From the NCBI GenBank assembly GCA_963555705.1, contig OY743176.1:61578040-61642039 (forward strand): a stretch of 64,000 bases of DNA, written 5' to 3'. The first letter of the stretch is position 1. Every line of letters begins with the position of its first letter. A program made the translations under genes and the position numbers. Of the stretch, positions 10,927 to 22,302 are shown piece by piece. The stretch comes from Ligustrum vulgare (Eukaryota > Streptophyta > Magnoliopsida > Lamiales > Oleaceae). Under the pieces are notes generated by a model. The model did not search any database. It was not told the DNA's origin and worked only from the letters and a program-made list of their open reading frames with translations.

Positions 10927-12905
10927 AACCAGCCCTCTGTCCAAAATTGTTCGGTAATTAGTGTGGCCCGGGCAGGAGGAGAACTGGGAGAGTCAAACAA
11001 TGAAGGACTGAAGGTGACATCTCTGGGGAGAACACTGGTTTTAATACGCTTGAGCTCTTCTGCCCCCTCAAGTGTCACTTCATAAGCCAAGTCCGGAATG
11101 GGCACAGACGGCTCGTCCTCCAAGTCCTCAATCACTGGTGGCAGAGCTGTGGAGGTGGATTCCTTGCCCTTACCCCTTTTTAGCATCTTCAAGGGAGCGG
11201 GATCCTCCTCTGATACACGCTCTGGAATATCCTCAGAGAAGGAGTATGGCGCAGAAGCATCCTTAGCCTCCCTCTCCCTCTTAGAGCCCCCTCTATCAGA
11301 CCTCTTCTCTTTCCCCTTTGTGGTGACTCCTTTAAGATCAGCTCCCTTTTCTATGCTGGGCTGCTAGGGACCCACTGGTAGCAGAATGGGTGGTGGCAGT
11401 AAGGCTGGAAGAGGACCTTGAGGTTGGGCTGTAGACGCCTCGGACACCTCCTTTTCCACCTCAACTTGCAGGTTGGACACTACTGTTTTCTGCCTCTTTT
11501 CAATTTCACTGCTGTGGCGAAGGGCAGGAGGGATCTTCTTAGCCTTGAGACCCTTTAAAGAAATTTTCGGGAATTCCTTGGAACCTAGCAAGAAAAGAAG
11601 GAAAATGGGGTTATGAACAGAAAAAGCACAAGATATAACAGCAATATGGAAACAAACTTACTCATGGCTCACATAAGACCGTGCTTAACAAATAATTTGT
11701 TCTGTTGGATGACCCCCCCTGTAAGCAAACAAGCGCCTTACTGCCGCTAAGTCTGCGTTAGGGAGGAGGCGGGCAAAAGTGTCCTCTGCCATAAACCAAT
11801 AACATGTTAGGAAACAGTCAAGAAAAGTGAATAGAAATTAAAAAGCAAAACATATGTGACACTTAAAGACACTAAAACAAGTACAAGACTCACTAGGTAG
11901 GGAAAGAGTTCGGGGAACTGTAATTTCTGGGCTAGGGTCCACAGGAGAGCTCTGCCACTCCCCAGCAACCCAGAACAACAGGTTCCTCCAGTTCTTTATT
12001 GAGGTTGGGTGACCGGTGATAACAGGAGGATATGAGCCCCTGAGAGACAAGTAATACCAATCTTTGACGTCCGACCTCACGTCTCTTTCCCTTCTAACTG
12101 ATTTCTTCAAAGTATAGAGGGTATGAATGATGTGCAGTGAGATGGGATAGTCAGGGTTGACCTCTTTCCACACTAACCAAGTACCCACAGCCTGTGTCCA
12201 GAAGTTGGGGGCCAGTTGGTAGGGGCATAGGTTATAGCTCCTAAGCAACGTCTTGAAGAAGGGGTGCAAGGGTAGCCTCATCCCGCAAGATAGAGCATCG
12301 TAGCATATGGCCGCTTGACCTGGAGGAGGGCTGCAAGGTCGGCAAGAAGATGTAGGGTGCACCAATTGAACCCCTTCTGGCATCCTGAATTTTGCCGAAG
12401 CCCCAGCCAATTCAACCCTTCGAATTTCAGTGGCAATCTCACTGCTCTCCCATGACTCTGGGTTTGGATCAGGATCAACGTGATAGCCGGAGACTTTGTT
12501 AACCTGATCGACCCAATCCTCCACTTGGGCGATCTCCTCTGCAGTCAGGCCCAACTCTTCCTTATGTGCCCTAAATGGGGCCCTAACAATTAAACCGAGG
12601 TCCTGATGACCTGAAGAAAAGCCTACCGCCTCTTCTCTTCCCAAATCCCTGTCTCGTTTGCTTCGAAACTCTCTCAAAGATGCCTCCTTCTCGGATGACA
12701 GATAAGCCATGTAGTTCAGATCTTTTTCTTCTTCGCTGTCAGAATCACTCAAATAAATTATACCGCTGATTTTCCTATTCCTCCTCTTAATATGCTCCCT
12801 ACAGAAGCGGGAACTAAAAACTGATAAAGATATGGGGCAGAAACCTCTGACAGGAATCGCCATTGCTAACATTTTCTGTGAACCCGTTCCCCCAACTCTT
12901 TCCAT

Positions 12906-13711
12906 TTTTCGTTCTTAAAGATGGGTCAGACTCATCAAAAAAGGAAAACAAAATGCAAAACAAAATTTTCAAACTCACACTCGAAGATTAGGAATAAAGA
13001 AGTCTTGCACATACGAAGGAAAAGAAATTTACCTTCAAAGAATGAATGTTCGAGACTGTACACTTGAAAGGAGGAACACGTCAATGAAAGCTGTTGAACA
13101 GTAAGGATGATTTGCTGGGTAGAAAACCCTTGTAGAGAAAACGCAAGACTTGCAAGAAAGGAAAAGGCAATACAACCTTTGGTGAGAGTGTTACTGCAAA
13201 GAATTCTGAGAAAATGGTAAAGGGAGGATATTGAGACGAAGGAGGATTTATAGGGAACCTAAGGATCTAGAACCCTTGGTTTTTGAGCCGTATGATTAAT
13301 GTGATTAACCCACGCCCCTTGGGGAATGGGCTAATCAAAGCGCCAGTGAGTACCACGTGCGGAAAAAATGCCACTCCCATCACCTTTTATATTTCTTGGG
13401 AACCAATACCAGTAGCCCCTTTTCATTAAATGCGCCGCCTAAGAAACGCGCTAGTGCGATCCCAACCCTTACTTAGGAGGGAAAAGCCAAAGTAGGAGGT
13501 CGGCTATAATATAGATCAGAACTTTTCATAAGGAATGCCGTACCTGATCATAAAAATCGCCGCGCTGCATAGTGATTCCCAGCGAGCGAATGGCGGAACA
13601 ATTACAAAATATTGGATATAACAAATGATTAAACTTGAACAGAATTATTGCTGCGAAATTATGGCAAATTCGATCCGCCCATGAATGACCATATCGGATT
13701 TGAGGGACCAG
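12906..13711. other. Tat region between antisense gene and 3' LTR
   Basis: About 800 bp without sense coding. It should hold the 5' leader and promoter of the antisense gene (read leftward), plus the polypurine tract region before the LTR at 13,712 (tgagggaccag). Confidence 0.5.
13246..13253 (-). promoter_or_regulatory. TATA-like box for antisense Tat gene
   Basis: On the minus strand this reads cctataaat, about 340 bp upstream of the antisense ATG at 12,905 and outside the LTR. It could give that gene its own promoter. Inferred from position and motif only. Confidence 0.3.
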
Positions 13712-14396
13712 TGTTGAGATCGTACCCAAAATATGATACGTTGGGCCACCAGTGAAGGCCCAATGAGGGTCCACGAACTTTAGCCTATGATTGGAAGTTC
13801 AAGATATCCCCCTGGGCCAATGGCCGAGGTGGAAAGGCACACGAGCCCCTCTGGCCGAACTAGTTTGTGTCTGGCAGAGGTGCTTTATGCTTAGCCGAGG
13901 TGTTTACGGTAGCGCCTCGAATGTAAGGATGAGGCAAGTGATGAAGTTAGAGATGCGACACTGCCTTTACCAAGATGTGGCAGGCGCACATCCCCTACGA
14001 AATGTAGCAATGATTACGGTCAAAAAGCAAGGTTGTCCCCTTCAAGAGCTAGGGTGAATACACGTGTAAAAGTCCGCCATGTGTCACAATCCAGGGCAAC
14101 GAATCCTTCTATAAATAGAGTACACTTGCCTCCAAGGAAAGGGTTAGTAATTTCATACTCTTAACTAAATATATTTCTCCCACTCCCTTTTCTCTCTTTT
14201 ACACATTTATATCTCCCGCACTCAAATTATATTTATTAAACATGGCCGCTGACTTTGGCATCGGAGCGCAAACGGGAGCCAACTCGGCCCCCTTTGCAAA
14301 CTGATTGTTTGTCACAGTGCGCAGGAGATTCACGTGTTCAAGAGAGAGGAGCTGAGACGTGTTGGTCCAAGGTCCAGCCGGATTTTGTGGTCAACA
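13712..14396 (+). repeat. Tat 3' LTR (685 bp)
   Basis: Begins tgttgagatcg and ends tggtcaaca, followed directly by the gctat duplication. Contains a TATA box (tataaatag at 14,110-14,118). Its first 92 bp repeat the truncated 5' LTR at 4,503. Confidence 0.9.
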
Positions 14397-14560
14397 GCTA
14401 TTACTTTTGCATGGAATCTATCTGGTGAAAATCTGATAACCTTTTATACAATTTGCTCATTGGAGTATGTTTTACCAAGAGCTTTGGATGAGTTTGTGAT
14501 ATCACTCAATTTGGCGTAGAAACTTTTGAAGTCTTCTCTAACGACCAGAATTTTTCGTAA
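14397..14560 (-). pseudogene. copia gag remnant (upstream half)
   Basis: Minus-strand gag from about 14,557 to 14,397: VVREDFKSFYAKLSDITNSSKALGK, then NEQIVYK and, after a small frameshift, RFSPDRFHAKVIA. This joins the IEECKDL segment at 4,502 when the Tat insert is removed. Beyond 14,560 the gag is cut off and unrelated sequence begins. Confidence 0.7.
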
Positions 14561-15376
14561 ATAAAACTGGGATGTAATTGCGGAAGCGTAAAAAAATAAT
14601 TCTTTACTTTTATAAAATAATTGATATTGGTAAGATGATATTGATATTCTAAACATCCAACTAAGCAAAATAATAATTTTATTTATTTTATTTTATTTTA
14701 TTTTATTTTAATAACAATAACTAAAACTGGAATAGAAAATTTAATGCTTTGAAATTCTTCAAATCCCCTTGACATTCTACATCACTATTTTGCCACGGAT
14801 CCAATCAACCCGAACTAACATTTAGGATTTTAAAGTAAGAATGAGTATTTAAAATACCCAGTAAGATACGTGTCAATTCCAATTCAACATAACATAAAAT
14901 ATAAGGTACATTCAATGGAAAACATTGTTCTCGTGTAGTGCAGCTGATCGCGTTAACAACTAGCTCAAGGAATTACTTAAGAATCCCCAAATCGATCCCG
15001 AAGAATTTAACATAGAATCCCAAATGACTTAACATAGAATTCAGAAGGATTTAACCTCAATCACGTAGGATTTAACATAGAATTTCAAAGGATTTGATTT
15101 TGAAATCGACCCGAAGGCATTAAGACATTAAAAGTAACAATATATAAACATCATGAAGAATTTAAAATTATACCACTTACGTAATGTATCTTTCCACATA
15201 TTTCAAAGTAATTTCTGGAATAAAATCAGCTGCACTTCTCAATTTATTTTTCTTAAAAAAATATCTCGGTCAATTGGAATAAAAATCTGTTTGGGCGTAT
15301 ATGTGCTTTAGATTTCGGCTCCCAAAAAATCACTGACCGAACTCCAACATGGGGGTATAAATAGGATGGCCTCTTA
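14561..15376. other. Probable old gypsy LTR fragment
   Basis: AT-rich and non-coding. Blocks such as ttgcggaa (about 14,578) and atgagtattt...atacccagta (about 14,840-14,863) have counterparts in the LTRs of the adjacent gypsy element, so this is probably a diverged relative. A tataaatagg box lies near 15,355. The gypsy element at 15,377 inserted here (TSD tctta); the sequence resumes at 22,303. Confidence 0.4.
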
Positions 15377-17807
15377 TGTAACGCCCCGAATTCCGCGGAG
15401 CCCGGGACGCCACTTCGTCCTTTAAAACTAACTTTATTGCGGAAAATAAATTTAATTCAAAGCATCATATTCATCATTTGAAAACTTCAGCGGAAATTTG
15501 ATTAATTTAAATATAAAACAATTCATAAAACTTGTGTCTCAATTATTTAAATGAAATTAACGATAAATAATTTAACGAGTAACATTCGTAAAATTGTCTA
15601 ATAACATCATCATTTATTTAATTTGCCACCGCTACCATTTCATTCGCCGCCTCTCCGAGATCTGCAAAAACTGTTAAAATAATGGAATGAGTATTTCGAA
15701 AAATACTCAGTAGACTCATCGCCAATAATTAATTTACAGAATAATTGAACACGTAATTATGCAATCATATAGTGACATCATCATCATATTCTTGGGCTAT
15801 TTTATTTTCAAAATCAAGGCTCGTAAAATCATAAGGTGTGGGTAGTCTCGTCTCGTGCACTTAAGGCACATAAGTTATGCATAACATCATTATTTCTCAT
15901 TTATCTCATAAGAGATATTCTTTTCTCGTCTCATGCATCAAAGCATGTAAATCACGTAATTTCACATAAGACATGCAATTATAATTTAAACTAATTAGTG
16001 GGGGCGAGTCTACCTCAAATCACGAGTCTGAAAGTTGAGCAAGAAAATTCACGTTGTTCTTCTAAATGTCCAAGCGCCTCGTCTAGCTCATATGTTAGAT
16101 TTTTCTTTAGAAATTTATTGTTTATAACAAATTGAGGACTGAAATGATTATTTTAAAACTTGGGGTCTAAAATGAATACTTTTGAAATTTAGGGATGAGG
16201 ATATATCTTTTTAAATCAATAAGGACTAAATAAATAACTTTTAAAAACGTGGGCTAAACTTAAAACACTTTAAAACTATAGGGACTGAAATAAAACTTTT
16301 TTAAAACTTGGGCTATTATAGGAAATTTATAAAAAATCATAATATATACATATAATATATCCCTCACTCTCTCTCTAAAAAAACGGATCAGAAAAGGAGA
16401 GAGAGTGAGTTGAGGCGAGACGGCGATTGCGAGCAGAGGGAGTCTGTGGGGTCCTTTCCGGCGCCAACTACCGGAGAGACACCGCCGTTACGTGGCGGCT
16501 GGGAGTGAGGTGTTGTGTGTGTGCGAAAGGGAGAGATTTTTTTGGGCGATTTGGGGCTGATTGGGTGCGAGACCGAAAGTAAATCGAGGCTGGAAATTGT
16601 GGTTTTCCGGTGATAGTTTCAGCGATCGAGGTAGGTAGGTATTTGGGTACTCTATTTCTTGGGTTTTTGGGTTTTGATATGGATTTGAAGCTGGTAGATG
16701 GGGATTCCGGTTTGGCAGTGGAGGTGGCGGTGGAGTTCGATGCAGTGGTTTGGCCATCTATGGTTGTGGTGCTTGGTTACGGGCTGTGATGATGATGAAG
16801 ATGATTCATTTGATGGTTAAGTTTGATTAGAATATGACAGTGGGCGGTGAATAGGCGGTAGTGATGGTGTTGCTAGGAAAAATTGAAATCGGTGGCTGTG
16901 CTTGAACTTGGAATTGAATCTGTATAGTTTGTGTCTTGGTGGTGCAGATTATTGGTTTCAGGTCGATGATGATATAGGTGGTGCTACAGGTGGTTGGGGT
17001 CTGTTGTGGTGGTTCCGGTAATGGCTCTGGGACGCTCGGTTATAGGCTGGCGGTTAGGTGGTGGAAGCAGTGATGGATTCCGGTGGTTGGTGAATGGCTT
17101 AGCAGATTGGTTGGTGGGGATGATGATGATGATGGTTGCTTGATGGTGGTTCGGTGGTGAAATTTGTGTATTGTAGGAAAATCTGACGATAGCAAACATG
17201 AAGGTGGGATGAAGGTATCTATTTAATAGTTGATTTAGGTGTTAAACATGGTAGTTTAGGTTAAATCTTGGTTTATGGAAAATTGCAAGGATTTTGGAAA
17301 TAGTATCGATTGTGTAAGGAATGACTTAGGAAGGAAGAAGCCATTGAATTGGTTGGGCCAAGAAATGACTTATTGGATTTTTTTTTTTGGGCTTGAATGA
17401 TTGGTAAAAATATTTGGGCTCGATAAATTGGATTGGATTAAAACAGTTGAAATTTGGACTTAATATAATTTGAATCCAAATAAAATTTGAAAATTGGACA
17501 ACATAAAAAAAATGATCTTAGAATATTTTTGATAAGATTTAACTTTAAATTAAATAACGAACTTGGACATAAAATCAGAATAATTTGGATAATCTATCTA
17601 AAAATTGAAATTTGGACTCAAGGATAAATACTGAAAATGATTCACTTTAATTGGACTGGAATTTGACTAAGATAAATTTAAAATAAAATTTTACTTCGTT
17701 GGCTAGACGAGCATGCATTTAAAAAAAATAAATGAATGAATGAGTAAAGTCGAAGCGACACATTTTTAAAATAAAAATATTTATCACGAAAATTCTTGGT
17801 CGCTACA
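15377..17807 (-). repeat. Gypsy LTR, left (3' LTR of leftward element)
   Basis: On the + strand begins tgtaacgcccc and ends ggtcgctaca; 2,431 bp, the same length as its partner at 19,867. Non-coding. Small minus-strand frames (16,488-16,757 and 16,984-17,199) are proline- and isoleucine-rich by-products of g/t-rich sequence. Confidence 0.93.
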
Positions 17808-17822
17808 ACCCTACCCCCTTAA
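17808..17822 (-). other. Polypurine tract
   Basis: On the minus strand a run reading aagggggtagggt directly abuts the LTR start, as expected for the second-strand primer of a leftward gypsy element. A similar tract-like copy occurs near 18,030. Confidence 0.65.
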
Positions 17823-18789
17823 AACAATTTCGTCCTCGAAATTTAAAATTTTCTTCATTTAAAATAATTGGATACTTCAAAATTTCTTCTTTCTTAAAAT
17901 CTTAGAATAATTAATATGACTAGACGAGAGCGTTGATTTTGAATAAAAATCGTTAATGTTGGAGTGTCGTAGCGACAAGTTTGATAAAACAAGTCTTTTA
18001 AGTTTGAAAATTTCCCGATCGCTACAACCTTCTCCACTTAAAATAATTTCGTCCTCGAAATTTTAAACTTTCTTGATCTAAATATATCTGAGTATTAAGC
18101 CAGACTTCTTTCTTCTTTCTCTTCTCAAGTAGTTTCAGCACTACCCCGTCTATCCCATTGGACTTTGATTAGAGAAACATCTTTATCAATCTCTACTATT
18201 TCTTTAGGAAAACATATCACACCATATTAATTAATCATTATGAAGTCTATCATCATCTTCTCAAACATCTTATGGTGAATAACCCAAAATCAATTGTAAC
18301 GTTAGAAATCACATGAATATTCTTCCGTGTAATATGCATAATAACATGTTATCCACAAATCAGCATAATATCATCAGCTTAACGTATACGAGAATCTATT
18401 CATATAGTACATTTTTGCATCATCTTGTTTTCTAATATCTTCCCATATACGTCACCAAAACATATCACAAAATTCAATTAATATTAAAAAATTTGTTCCC
18501 AAGTAACTAAGATTCTGCTCCTGAATGCCACAACATTTTCTGTAAGGTATAACTTAGTATTTCCTATGTATACCTCAAATGATCATATAACTCCACATAT
18601 ACATTGATACTTAATCGATTTCACACTTCACCAATCAGGATGTTTATAAATAACAATCTCCAAAATTATCAAAACTTTAACTCCAAATCGATACTTTGTT
18701 CAAGATTTCACTATTGTAGTAAACATGCTTACCTAAGCCACAACGTAAATAAACAATCAATAACTCTCAACCATCTTATACTTGAAAAA

Positions 18790-19020
18790 TAATATTTCCT
18801 CATTGTTCATGGGTCAACCAAAATTTCCTTTTCATAATCTCGAAGTGTCTCCAACAAAATCCTCAAATGTTCCTCATATGATTTACTATCTCCAAAATAT
18901 CGTCCATGAATACAATAAAAAAAAAAAAACATGTCCAATTAATATTGGAAAACTCGGTTCATCAAATCCATAAATATTGTCGGTGGGTACTTATTCTTTA
19001 TTGCCAACTTGTTAAGTAGT
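18790..19020 (-). pseudogene. Decayed gypsy RT fragment
   Basis: Minus-strand pieces in several frames: IKNKYP next to MDLMNRVF (about 19,000-18,950), VFMDDIL (about 18,910) and SKSYEEHLRILLETLRDY (about 18,885-18,830). In intact Tekay-type RT these lie in the same order but farther apart. The first two are fused by a deletion that removes the palm region between. This identifies the interior as remnants of gypsy pol rather than random DNA. Confidence 0.6.
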
Positions 19021-19852
19021 ATAGTTACTCCCTATAGAGATACACTTGGCCAAATAAAAACTTTAAATCCTTTTATCCAAATCTCAATCAAATGCTTAAA
19101 CAAGAATGCAAGACTTACCCCAACAATAAGTTTCACTTATAAGATCGAGGCATCATTAAATATCAAACACCCAAAATTCAATTCTTTCTTCTTACTACTC
19201 TAAGCTTCATCTTCATATCTAATCCCAAAATTAAATCTCTGACGTATGTGTAACATAGCCTAATTCAATCATGAAATAGAATATGATCTAGTCTCCAAAT
19301 TCCAATTAAATCACTATTTTCCCATAAAATGATCAGAGTTATAATCATCCATCATGACAAATATAAAGTAACCATTTTCGTCTGACGCAATATCTACGTA
19401 CATAGTCTGATATCCTTTTGATAGGAGCATACACTAGATCTAAGTTCCTCGGTTGACTTCTTGTGAAAGGGGTCATGTCCTAAACCAATTATGCAAAGTC
19501 CAATTAGACGGGGTTTATCCATTTCTCTTAGTTAAAATTACGAGGACGTAAAAATATTTAAAAACTCATTCAAATTATGCTCAAACTCGTTTTCTTTCTT
19601 TCTTTCTTTCTTTCTTTCATATTTCGGATACAAAAATCTTTCTCATTCTTTCTTATCAAATTCTCAAAAATACTTCATTTCTCACGTATCCGAAATCATC
19701 ATAACATAAACTTCATGATAAAATCATTTACCTTCGGAGTTGGCGGAGCGAACGATGGCAGTGGCAAAAGTTGTCAAAACATTGTTTATTATTATTTTCT
19801 TAAAAAAAAATTTCTCTTTTCAAAATTTGCAAGTTTACAGAAACGTAGACCC

Positions 19853-19864
19853 GCTCTGATACCA
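19853..19864 (-). other. Primer-binding site, initiator-Met tRNA
   Basis: The minus strand reads tggtatcagagc, two bases inside the LTR ending at 19,867. It is the standard plant site complementary to the 3' end of tRNA-iMet, and fixes the element's leftward orientation. Confidence 0.9.
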
Positions 19865-19866
19865 CC

Positions 19867-22297
19867 TGTAACGCCCCGAATTCCGCGGAGCCCGGGACGC
19901 CACTTCGTCCTTTAAAACTGACTTTATTGCGGAAAATAAATTTAATTCAAAGCATCACATTCATCATTTGAAAACTTCAGCGGAAATTTGATTAATTTAA
20001 ATATAAAACAATTTATAAAACTTGTGTCTCACTTATTTAAATGAAATTAACGATAAATAATTTAACGAGTAACATTCGTAAAATTGTCTAATAACATCAT
20101 CATTTATTTAATTTGCCACCGCTCCCATTTCATTCGCCGCCTTCTCCGAGATCTGCAAAAACTGTTAAAATAATGGAATGAGTATTTCGAAAAATACTCA
20201 GTAGACTCATCGCCAATAATTAATTTACAGAATAATTGAACACGTAATTATGCAATCATATAGTGACATCATCATCATATTCTTGGGCTATTTTATTTTC
20301 AAAATCAAGGCTCGTAAAATCATAAGGTATGGGTAGTCTCGTCTCGTGCACTTAAGGCACATAAGTTATGCATAACATCATCATTTCTCATTTATCTCAT
20401 AAGAGATATTCTTTTCTCGTCTCATGCATCAAAGCATGTAAATCACGTAATTTCACATAAGACATGCAATTATAATTTAAACTAATTAGTGGGGGCGAGT
20501 CTACCTCAAATCACGAGTCTGAAAGTTGAGCAAGAAAATTCACGTTGTTCTTCTAAATGTCCAAGCGCCTCGTCTAGCTCATATGTTAGATTTTTCTTTA
20601 GAAATTTATTGTTTATAACAAATTGAGGACTGAAATGATTATTTTAAAACTTGGGGTCTAAAATGAATACTTTTGAAATTTAGGGATGAGGATATATCTT
20701 TTTAAATCAATAAGGACTAAATAAATAACTTTTAAAAACGTGGGCTAAACTTAAAACACTTTAAAACTATAGGGACTGAAATAAAACTTTTTTAAAACTT
20801 GGGCTATTATAGGAAATTTATAAAAAATCATAATATATACATATAATATATCCCTCACTCTCTCTCTAAAAAAACGGATCAGAAAAGGAGAGAGAGTGAG
20901 TTGAGGCGAGACGGCGATTGCGAGCAGAGGGAGTCTGTGGGGTCCTTTCCGGCGCCAACTACCGGAGAGACACCGCCGTTACGTGGCGGCTGGGAGTGAG
21001 GTGTTGTGTGTGTGCGAAAGGGAGAGATTTTTTTGGGCGATTTGGGGCTGATTGGGTGCGAGACCGAAAGTAAATCGAGGCTGGAAATTGTGGTTTTCCG
21101 GCGATAGTTTCAGCGATCGAGGTAGGTAGGTATTTGGGTACTCTATTTCTTGGGTTTTTGGGTTTTGATATGGATTTGAAGCTGGTAGATGGGGATTCCG
21201 GTTTGGCAGTGGAGGTGGCGGTGGAGTTCGATGCAGTGGTTTGGCCGTCTATGGTTGTGGTGCTTGGTTACGGGCTGTGATGATGATGAAGATGATTCAT
21301 TTGATGGTTAAGTTTGATTAGAATATGACAGTGGGCGGTGAATAGGCGGTAGTGATGGTGTTGCTAGGAAAAATTGAAATCGGTGGCTGTGTTTGAACTT
21401 GGAATTGAATCTGTATAGTTTGTGTCTTGGTGGTGCAGATTATTGGTTTCAGGTCGATGATGATATAGGTGGTGCTACAGGTGGTTGGGGTCTGTTGTGG
21501 TGGTTCCGGTAATGGCTCTGGGACGCTCGGTTATAGGCTGGCGGTTAGGTGGTGGAAGCAGTGATGGATTCCGGTGGTTGGTGAATGGCTTAGCAGATTG
21601 GTTGGTGGGGATGATGATGATGATGGTTGCTTGATGGTGGTTCGGTGGTGAAATTTGTGTATTGTAGGAAAATCTGACGATAGCAAACATGAAGGTGGGA
21701 TGAAGGTATCTATTTAATAGTTGATTTAGGTGTTAAACATGGTAGTTTAGGTTAAATCTTGGTTTATGGAAAATTGCAAGGATTTTGGAAATAGTATCGA
21801 TTGTGTAAGGAATGACTTAGGAAGGAAGAAGCCATTGAATTAGTTGGGCCAAGAAATGACTAATTGGATTTTTTTTTTGGGCTTGAATGATTGGTAAAAA
21901 TATTTGGGCTCGATAAATTGGATTGGATTAAAACAGTTGAAATTTGGACTTAATATAATTTGAATCCAAATAAAATTTGAAAATTGGACAACATAAAAAA
22001 AATGATCTTAGAATATTTTTGATAAGATTTAACTTTAAATTAAATAACGAACTTGGACATAAAATCAGAATAATTTGGATAATCTATTTAAAAATTGAAA
22101 TTTGGACTCAAGGATAAATACTGAAAATGATTCACTTTAATTGGACTGGAATTTGACTAAGATAAATTTAAAATAAAATTTTACTTTGTTGGCTAGACGA
22201 GCATGCATTTAAAAAAAATAAATGAATGAATGAGCAAAGTCGAAGTGACACATTTTTAAAATAAAAATATTTATCACGAAAATTCTTGGTCGCTACA
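19867..22297 (-). repeat. Gypsy LTR, right (5' LTR of leftward element)
   Basis: 2,431 bp, nearly identical to 15,377-17,807. Differences are scattered single substitutions and small length changes in homopolymers. Confidence 0.93.
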
Positions 22298-22302
22298 TCT
22301 TA

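Larger units (their letters stand above)
7493..12905 (-). pseudogene. Tat antisense 3' ORF, split by hAT element
   Basis: Read on the minus strand from the ATG at 12,905. The first exon-like block (to about 11,894) has an acidic SDSDSEEE stretch at residues ~53-61, then a region around MRLPLHPFFKTLLRSYNLCP and FWTQAVGTWLVWKE. That resembles the 'putative gypsy type transposon' domain (Pfam Transposase_28) found in Tat-linked antisense ORFs. Further blocks follow at 11,591-11,364 and 11,192-10,935, then, beyond the hAT insert, 8,026-7,828 and 7,732-7,493. These last blocks are rich in A/E/K/L and look like a long coiled coil. Sites resembling splice borders (gtgagt near 11,893; ttgctag at about 11,590) suggest introns. 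The function of such proteins is unknown. The hAT insertion and interrupted blocks make this copy non-functional unless the insert is spliced out. Confidence 0.65.
4503..14396 (+). mobile_element. Ty3/gypsy element of Tat type, 5' deleted
   Basis: Starts with tgttgag and ends with ggtcaaca. The 5-bp duplication gctat flanks it (4,498-4,502 and 14,397-14,401), inside a copia gag. The 3' LTR is whole (13,712-14,396), but the 5' LTR is cut to 92 bp and fused directly to the middle of reverse transcriptase, so primer site, gag, protease and half of RT are lost. Order: RT end, RNase H, a second RNase H-like domain, integrase, then a long 3' region with an antisense gene. That layout, including two RNase H domains and an extra antisense ORF between pol and the 3' LTR, is known from the Tat lineage. 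A 2.9-kb hAT element sits in the antisense gene. Without it the element is about 7.0 kb. Confidence 0.88.
1040..14560 (-). mobile_element. Decayed Ty1/copia element, SIRE-like, host of nest 1
   Basis: Minus-strand copia remnant read from 14,560 down to about 1,040: gag (14,560-14,397 and 4,502 downward), zinc knuckle, protease, GAG-pre-integrase and integrase core. No reverse transcriptase and no LTR remain, so both ends are truncated. The gag context (KALGKTYSNEQIV; EECKDLSTMRVEELVGSLM) and WYFDSRCSKYMT at the protease fit the SIRE/Maximus lineage (inference from family knowledge). The gag is split by the Tat element at 4,503-14,396, and removing that insert with one gctat copy brings the two gag halves together. 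A PIF-like element also interrupts it at 2,943-3,782. Confidence 0.75.
15377..22297 (-). mobile_element. Gypsy element, long LTRs, deleted interior
   Basis: 6,921 bp, flanked by tctta on both sides (15,372-15,376 and 22,298-22,302). The LTRs are 2,431 bp each and make up 70% of the element. The primer site lies on the minus strand at 19,853-19,864 and the purine tract at 17,808-17,822, so the element is oriented leftward. The 2,059-bp interior has no intact gene, only a decayed RT fragment. The motif aatttcgtcctcgaaat near 17,827 and again near 18,045 is, on the minus strand, the aatttcgaggacgaaatt that often closes Tekay/Del-type chromovirus pol before the purine tract, so descent from that lineage is likely (inference). 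About 15-20 differences were seen between the LTRs, so it is fairly young. It must have moved using proteins from a relative. Confidence 0.9.

Noticed and set aside
16984..21690. Identical 71-codon minus-strand frames at 16,984-17,199 and 21,475-21,690
   Set aside because: They are the same position in the two LTRs of one gypsy element, low in complexity, with no recognisable domain; duplication follows from the LTR structure, not from gene selection.
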